From contig CAYLOT010000013.1 of assembly GCA_964385405.1 (NCBI GenBank), forward strand, positions 1 through 64,000: a stretch of 64,000 bases of DNA, written 5' to 3'. Position 1 is the first letter of the stretch. Every line of letters starts with the position of its first letter. Shown one piece after another: positions 59,393 through 64,000 of this stretch. This stretch comes from CAIZGX01 sp964385405 (GTDB taxonomy: Bacteria; Bacteroidota; Bacteroidia; Flavobacteriales_D; Sanyastnellaceae). The notes under the pieces were generated by a model. That model had not been told where the DNA came from and made no database searches. It saw only the letters and a program-made list of their open reading frames with translations. The position numbers and the translations under genes are program-made.

Positions 59393-60277
59393 TCATTTGA
59401 ATCGGTACGCCCTAACATAATCAACCACAAAGGAGTTCTTTTCCAATGGCAATCTATTCTCAGATTGCTGAACAGCCATGTCTACCAAGATTTTCATTGG
59501 TGATCGAGGAAACACATTCTCTTGTCTTCCCATTATAATCTTACCGTCTTTGCGATCACTAGCCTTTTTATAGCGGTAAAGTGTGCGCATCTCCTTTCCG
59601 TCTGTATACCATACAATGGCACTCTCTGTCCACAACACGCCATAGGTGTGCATGCCTTCTGATCCATCGAACGGCAGCTTCGTGCCCATACCCGACATTT
59701 TCTTGTTGTAGTGCGTTGTCATATGCTGAACGCGCGCTTGCTTCTTCTGACTAAAACCACCAAAAACATTCTCTTCATTCCAAAATTCAAACACATCGAT
59801 CTCGTTGTTCGTTCCATTTGATTCCCCGTACAACCAGAACGCCGGCCACATATCTCTGCCCTTCGGTAACTCACAACGAATTTCATAATAACCCCAAAGA
59901 AACATTTCTTTCGATTCGAACTCACCCGTCTCATAATTGAAATTACCCTTGCGCTCCTTCATTCCGTCGGTAATCCAAACGTAAAAGGTTTGATCTTTTC
60001 TTTCTTTTGGAAGTGTCGTAATAACAACCTTTCCATCCTTCACCTCAATACTCTCTTTGGTAAGCCATTGTTGGGTTATTTTCTGCTCGGCGTCGCGAAC
60101 CACCCCTTCACGAATATCCCATTTTTGTTCATCCAATTTAGCCCCATCAAACTCATCGTTGAACGAAAGCTTCATGGGAATATTCATTCCACGAAAATTA
60201 ATAATCGTGTCTTTCGGCTGAGCGAAAGCCAATGCAGGCGCTAGTGCGCATAAAACGACAAGCAACTTCTTCCACAT
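59393..60277 (-). CDS. Glycoside hydrolase family 16
   Basis: A 294-residue exported endo-glucanase/laminarinase-type enzyme. Signal peptide about 1-19. The catalytic signature E-x-D-x-x-E is E159-I-D161-V-F-E164; aromatic residues around MWPAFWLYG line the glycan cleft. Substrate specificity (beta-1,3-glucan, agar, carrageenan) cannot be assigned. It has no sorting tail, so it is periplasmic or released by another route. It follows gamma-CA by 9 bp. Confidence 0.93.
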   Translation of the reverse strand: MWKKLLVVLCALAPALAFAQPKDTIINFRGMNIPMKLSFNDEFDGAKLDEQKWDIREGVVRDAEQKITQQWLTKESIEVKDGKVVITTLPKERKDQTFYVWITDGMKERKGNFNYETGEFESKEMFLWGYYEIRCELPKGRDMWPAFWLYGESNGTNNEIDVFEFWNEENVFGGFSQKKQARVQHMTTHYNKKMSGMGTKLPFDGSEGMHTYGVLWTESAIVWYTDGKEMRTLYRYKKASDRKDGKIIMGRQENVFPRSPMKILVDMAVQQSENRLPLEKNSFVVDYVRAYRFK

Positions 60278-60286
60278 AAAAAATAA

Positions 60287-60805
60287 TTATTTAGGTTGAA
60301 ACCAAGATGAATACATGACATAGTTGTTCGCTATGCGCTGCACTTCACCTTGAAACAATTCCGGAGAAAGGTCTTTGATTTTTTTTGCAGGAATACCCGC
60401 ATACACACTTCCGCTTTTCACATGCGTTCCCTCGGTAAGAATGGCGCCAGCGGCAATAATGCAGTTCTCTTCAATTACACAATTGTCCATAACTATTGCA
60501 CCCATTCCTATAAGCACATTGTCGTGTATGGTGCATCCGTGAACCATGGCGCGGTGGCCAATGCTTACGTTGTTTCCAATTTTTGTAGAAGCCTTCTGAT
60601 AGGTGCCGTGTATAATAGCACCGTCTTGAATGTTCACTTTGTTGCCAATCTCAATGGTGTTCACATCGCCACGAACAACTGCCGTAAACCACACACTGCA
60701 CTGATCTCCCATAGTTACCTGCCCAACTATCGTGGCGTTGTCAGCAATGAAGCAATCGTTCCCCCATACTGGGGAAACGTTGTTTACAGGTAAAATCAAT
60801 GGCAT
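60287..60805 (-). CDS. Gamma-type carbonic anhydrase family protein
   Basis: A 172-residue left-handed beta-helix of hexapeptide repeats. The three metal-binding histidines H66, H84 and H89 are in place, as are R45/D47 in VVRGDVNTI. Members include true gamma-carbonic anhydrases and inactive relatives; the family fits CO2/bicarbonate metabolism. A bicarbonate-using carboxylase gene lies directly upstream with a 9-bp gap. Confidence 0.93.
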   Translation of the reverse strand: MPLILPVNNVSPVWGNDCFIADNATIVGQVTMGDQCSVWFTAVVRGDVNTIEIGNKVNIQDGAIIHGTYQKASTKIGNNVSIGHRAMVHGCTIHDNVLIGMGAIVMDNCVIEENCIIAAGAILTEGTHVKSGSVYAGIPAKKIKDLSPELFQGEVQRIANNYVMYSSWFQPK

Positions 60806-60814
60806 AATTTCTTT

Positions 60815-62356
60815 TTACAATGGAATATTTCCGTGCTTCTTACGCGGCATCTTCTCTGACTTATTCTCGAGCATTTCAAATGCTCGAATCAATTTCTCAC
60901 GCGTAACAGCCGGCTCAATAACCTCATCTACATATCCGCGCTCAGCAGCGCTGTATGGATTTGCGAAAAGCGTTGCGTACTCCGCTTCTTTCTCTTTCCA
61001 CTTCGCTTCGCTGTCTGCAGCCTCCGCAATTTCTTTCTTGAAAATAATTTCCGCGGCTCCCTTCGCACCCATCACGGCTATCTCTGCCGATGGCCACGCG
61101 AAATTCATGTCGGCTCCAATGTGCTTGCTATTCATAACATCGTATGCGCCGCCATAGGCCTTACGCGTAATGACCGTCACACGCGGAACCGTTGCTTCGC
61201 TAAACGCGTAAAGCAATTTCGCTCCGTTTGAAATAATTCCGTTCCACTCTTGATCCGTTCCCGGCAAAAATCCAGGAACGTCTTCCAACACCAACAACGG
61301 AATATTAAACGCATCGCAGAATCTTACGAAACGTGCAGCCTTGTTGCTGCTCTTAATGTCTAATACGCCTGCTAAAAAGGCTGGCTGATTCGCAACAATA
61401 CCTATGCTTCTTCCAGCAAGACGCGCGAAACCAACCACAATATTTTCAGCATAATCTTTATGCACTTCCAACCAAGACTCTTCGTCTACCAAAGCAGCAA
61501 TAACTTCTTTTATGTCGTAGGGCTGATTCGGATTGGCGGGAATAATTCCATTCAACGCTTCTCTTCTTTCATTGCCGGCTTCGTAAGGCAAACGAGCAGG
61601 AGTCTCTTCGCAGTTTTGCGGCATGTAAGAAAGCATTTGACGAATGGTCTTCAACGCCGCCACATCGTTCTCTGCGGTCAAATGCGTTACACCACTCTTC
61701 GTGCTGTGTGCACTTGCTCCGCCTAAATCTTCACTGCTCACTTCTTCGTGCGTTACAGTCTTCACTACGTTCGGACCCGTCACAAACATGTAGCTCGTGT
61801 TTTCCACCATAACAATGAAATCTGTTAAGGCCGGAGAGTACACAGCGCCACCCGCACATGGTCCCATGATCGCACTCAACTGAGGAACCACGCCGCTGGC
61901 CTGAACATTTCTATAGAAGATATCGGCATAGCCACCAAGACTCACCACGCCTTCCTGAATGCGCGCACCACCGCTGTCGTTCAACCCAATTACCGGTGCA
62001 CCATTCTTCATGGCCAAATCCATAATCTTGCAAATCTTCTGCGCGTGCGCTTCGGCAAGCGATCCGCCCATTACGGTAAAATCTTGAGAGAAGACATACA
62101 CTAAGCGACCGTTGATTTTACCGTATCCGGTAACCACACCATCGCCTAAATATTTTTCGTTTTCTAATCCGAAATTGGTGCTGCGGTGAGTGACCAACAT
62201 CCCAATTTCTTCGAATGAATTTGAATCTAAGAGTACTTCAATGCGCTCACGTGCAGTGAGCTTTCCTTTTTTGTGTTGCGACTCTATGCGCTTCGCACCA
62301 CCACCCAATAAAGCTTCCTGCTTCTTCTGTTCGAGATTGGCTAATTTTTCTTGCAT
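60815..62356 (-). CDS. Acyl-CoA carboxylase carboxyltransferase (beta) subunit
   Basis: A 513-residue carboxyltransferase that moves CO2 from biotin to an acyl-CoA. Motifs: GGGAKRIESQHKKGKLTARE at the start, GVVSLGGYADIF, PQLSAIMGPCAGGAVYSPAL and IGANQPAFLAG-like IVANQPAFLAGVLDI. The length and motifs match propionyl-CoA carboxylase beta (pccB). The biotin/carboxylase alpha subunit is not in the window. A TAAATTTG box ends 4 bp before the ATG. Confidence 0.93.
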   Translation of the reverse strand: MQEKLANLEQKKQEALLGGGAKRIESQHKKGKLTARERIEVLLDSNSFEEIGMLVTHRSTNFGLENEKYLGDGVVTGYGKINGRLVYVFSQDFTVMGGSLAEAHAQKICKIMDLAMKNGAPVIGLNDSGGARIQEGVVSLGGYADIFYRNVQASGVVPQLSAIMGPCAGGAVYSPALTDFIVMVENTSYMFVTGPNVVKTVTHEEVSSEDLGGASAHSTKSGVTHLTAENDVAALKTIRQMLSYMPQNCEETPARLPYEAGNERREALNGIIPANPNQPYDIKEVIAALVDEESWLEVHKDYAENIVVGFARLAGRSIGIVANQPAFLAGVLDIKSSNKAARFVRFCDAFNIPLLVLEDVPGFLPGTDQEWNGIISNGAKLLYAFSEATVPRVTVITRKAYGGAYDVMNSKHIGADMNFAWPSAEIAVMGAKGAAEIIFKKEIAEAADSEAKWKEKEAEYATLFANPYSAAERGYVDEVIEPAVTREKLIRAFEMLENKSEKMPRKKHGNIPL

Positions 62357-62360
62357 GCGG

Positions 62361-62368
62361 CAAATTTA
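62361..62368 (-). promoter_or_regulatory. -7 box TAAATTTG before the carboxylase gene
   Basis: Exact TAnnTTTG match in the 15-bp gap upstream, ending 4 bp from the ATG at 62356. If used, the mRNA would be leaderless. Confidence 0.5.
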
Positions 62369-62371
62369 GGA

Positions 62372-62794
62372 TTATTCCGCTGTGCCTGCTACATCGAATT
62401 CCAACACTACCTCTGTTCCGCCGTTATTAAACGAGCATCTGTCGGCTAAGCGCTGCATAAGAAAAACCCCTCTTCCGTGAGGCAATTCAATGTTTTCAGG
62501 TGCGGTAGGGTCTGGTAAGTTTTCATAATCGAAACCAGGTCCCTCATCAGAAATAATAAATCGCAAAGTCTTTTCATTTTCCAATTCGAAGGTCAACGAG
62601 ACTTGGAGATCACTGCTTAAACGATTCCCATGAACAACCGCGTTGTTCACACCCTCTGTTAAGCAGATTAACACCTCGCCGTAAAAATCTTCCTTTACTT
62701 TGTATTCAGCGCAAACATCGTCTGCAAGCTTCTCAGCTAAATGTATGCTTTCAAGAACTGAAGGAAAACGAAGTTGTCTGCGACCTTGAATCAT
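62372..62794 (-). CDS. RsbW-like ATP-binding anti-sigma factor
   Basis: A 140-residue single-domain GHKL ATPase. N-box EGVNNAVVHGN, G1 box DEGPGFD and lid GRGVFLM are visible. Members phosphorylate anti-sigma antagonists (RsbV-like) or act as stand-alone regulators. The sigma factor and antagonist partners are not seen nearby. ATG 62794 is preferred; 62815 is also possible. It follows the DUF4175-like gene by 58 bp. Confidence 0.9.
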   Translation of the reverse strand: MIQGRRQLRFPSVLESIHLAEKLADDVCAEYKVKEDFYGEVLICLTEGVNNAVVHGNRLSSDLQVSLTFELENEKTLRFIISDEGPGFDYENLPDPTAPENIELPHGRGVFLMQRLADRCSFNNGGTEVVLEFDVAGTAE

Positions 62795-62852
62795 GAAATA
62801 ATTTTTGCGTATCAAAAATGAGAAAAAAAACGCGACTTTCTGTTTATTTCTT

Positions 62853-64000
62853 TCACGAATTTCTGAAATAGCGTTGCGTCTTCTCTTTGTAATACGGTTT
62901 TAAGTTCGGCGAAACCGATCGCAATGTCTCTACACCCTTCTGTTTATTCTTTAAAAATTCTTCGTACTTCTTAGGATTTCCAACAGGAGCATTAATGGCC
63001 TCGTTGCTCTTGCGCTCTTCGTCCATCTCGCGCACACGCTCTGCTTGCTCTGCTTTCAACAAACGAATCATAATGTCGTTCTGTCTGCGAATGCTTTCTT
63101 CGGTAATCTGATTGTTTACAATGTCGCGTTGAAGCTTCTCCATCTCTTTGGCAATTTGCTTCAGCTCGTTGCCTGCTCCACTTCCGTCTTCATTCAACTC
63201 ATTGCCCTTTTCCTCCATCATCTTGCGAATGGCGGCTTGCTTCGCGGCCATCTGCGCCAATTCCTTGGCCATACCTTCGTCGCCTCCGCTCTTCGATCCG
63301 CCAGAATTGTTCTTGCCCTGATTCTGTCCTTTCTTGCGCGCTTCCTCTAACTGCTTCTGCAGGCCTTCTTGCATGCGCTTCATCTGCGCCGCAGAAGCTT
63401 TGCTCTTGCCCTTCCCTTTGCCCTTTCCGCCGGGTTTGTTGCAGCTTCCTTTTCCTTCCTTCTTCGATTGCGACTCTGATTGCATTTGCGCTTGCATCTG
63501 CTGCAACGCATCGTCTAACAACAACGCTAAGTTGTTGTACCCCGTCATAGCAGACTGCTGGTTCTGCGTAATGCGTCCCATGTTTCCATCTGGAAAATCT
63601 TTCATGACGCGGTCAAGGTTCGCGTTAATCTCGTTGATCTCGTGATTCACGGTTGAGCTAATCTCTGGCACACGCTTGCTTAATGCGAACAGACTGTCTT
63701 CAATCATGCGCGAATCGTCTTTCAACTTACGCTGACGTTGTGCCAAGGTTTTAATCCTAGGATCGTTCGCCATGGTTTTCTTCGTCTCCTCCATAAGCGC
63801 CTCTTGGTCGAAGCTCACTGAAAGAATGTTCTCTAACAAAGCGCGCATGGCGGCCATGTCTTCTTCGTGCTGCTCTTGCTCTGCGGCTTCCATGCCGTCT
63901 TGCATTTGCTGAGCCATCTGCTTCATCTTTTCCGCGGCTTTTTTCTGCGACTTCGAAGCATTGCTCTTCTTGTTTTGCTTCAATTCGGAAGAAGACTTTT
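62853..64000 (-). CDS. DUF4175-like large coiled-coil protein, C-terminal part
   Basis: The open frame runs off the right edge, so only about 382 C-terminal residues are seen. They are dominated by long charged helices with Gln-, Lys-, Met- and Glu-rich coiled coils and one low-complexity stretch of Gly/Lys around GKGKGKSK. The helix content and its position upstream of an RsbW-like ATPase fit the large, membrane-anchored DUF4175 proteins of Bacteroidota, which are about 1100 residues long. The true start lies beyond 64000. Confidence 0.7.
   Translation of the reverse strand, partial: KSSSELKQNKKSNASKSQKKAAEKMKQMAQQMQDGMEAAEQEQHEEDMAAMRALLENILSVSFDQEALMEETKKTMANDPRIKTLAQRQRKLKDDSRMIEDSLFALSKRVPEISSTVNHEINEINANLDRVMKDFPDGNMGRITQNQQSAMTGYNNLALLLDDALQQMQAQMQSESQSKKEGKGSCNKPGGKGKGKGKSKASAAQMKRMQEGLQKQLEEARKKGQNQGKNNSGGSKSGGDEGMAKELAQMAAKQAAIRKMMEEKGNELNEDGSGAGNELKQIAKEMEKLQRDIVNNQITEESIRRQNDIMIRLLKAEQAERVREMDEERKSNEAINAPVGNPKKYEEFLKNKQKGVETLRSVSPNLKPYYKEKTQRYFRNS

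Overview
The window looks like a chromosomal scaffold from a gliding-type Bacteroidota, most likely order Flavobacteriales. The evidence is direct: gldD and gldE in the conserved mutY-ssb-gldE-gldD cluster, the type IX secretion (T9SS) response regulator porX, three large secreted proteins ending in T9SS type A sorting tails, and many promoters with the Bacteroidota -7 box TAnnTTTG. Ten Ns inside the ribonuclease G gene show this is a scaffolded draft assembly. Almost all of the sequence is dense core genome. The accessory parts are a small AT-rich island (16.0-18.4 kb) and four intergenic hairpin arrays.

Layout. 1-11.8 kb: two divergent tRNA genes (Ser, cut by the window edge, and Phe), then a tightly packed minus-strand block from guaB through three periplasmic folding factors of the SurA/PpiC type, a MoxR ATPase, a glycosyltransferase, an MBOAT acyltransferase and an SGNH-like partner. 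Next come a lipoprotein and an outer-membrane protein. 11.8-16 kb: gdhA and a large RND/MMPL exporter. 16-18.4 kb: decayed coding sequence, an unrecognised PAS-like protein and an XRE regulator, with palindromes upstream of each. 18.4-28.4 kb: a DUF2400/DUF4159/trpG operon, ridA with a 52-codon membrane gene, gldD-gldE-ssb-mutY, HU, a TPR protein, a 31-residue mS38-like ribosomal protein, RNase G and an HD phosphohydrolase. 28.4-41.3 kb: a cysteine-rich T9SS cargo protein, scoAB, PBP1A, uvrC, an SDR, an apparent head-to-head junction of two 5'-truncated genes at about 38,949, a Big_5 lipoprotein and free-methionine sulfoxide reductase. 41.3-52.8 kb: gcvP, ald, tsaE, porX, a delta-60-repeat T9SS cargo, DedA and lpdA. 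52.8-64 kb: an outer-membrane protein, yraN, a PKD-type T9SS cargo, DUF502, EamA, M48 protease, TM2, GH16, gamma carbonic anhydrase, an acyl-CoA carboxylase beta subunit, an RsbW-like ATPase and the C-terminal part of a large DUF4175-like protein running off the right edge.

How the genes fit together: envelope biogenesis dominates. SurA-like chaperones, PBP1A, GldD/E, PorX and the OmpA and Big_5 proteins serve the outer membrane and T9SS, and the cargo genes are its clients. Amino-acid and one-carbon metabolism (gdhA, ald, gcvP, lpdA, trpG) and short-chain acyl-CoA metabolism (scoAB, pccB) suit a heterotroph feeding on protein and polysaccharide, and the secreted GH16 enzyme supports this.

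The most unusual signal is the four arrays of short, perfectly paired but mutually different hairpins joined by constant linkers (GAGGG in one pair; CGAATG and GATTGATC in the other). All lie downstream of genes. One forms the last codons of a gene, and two are in inverted orientation around a two-gene block. I do not know a described element that matches them.
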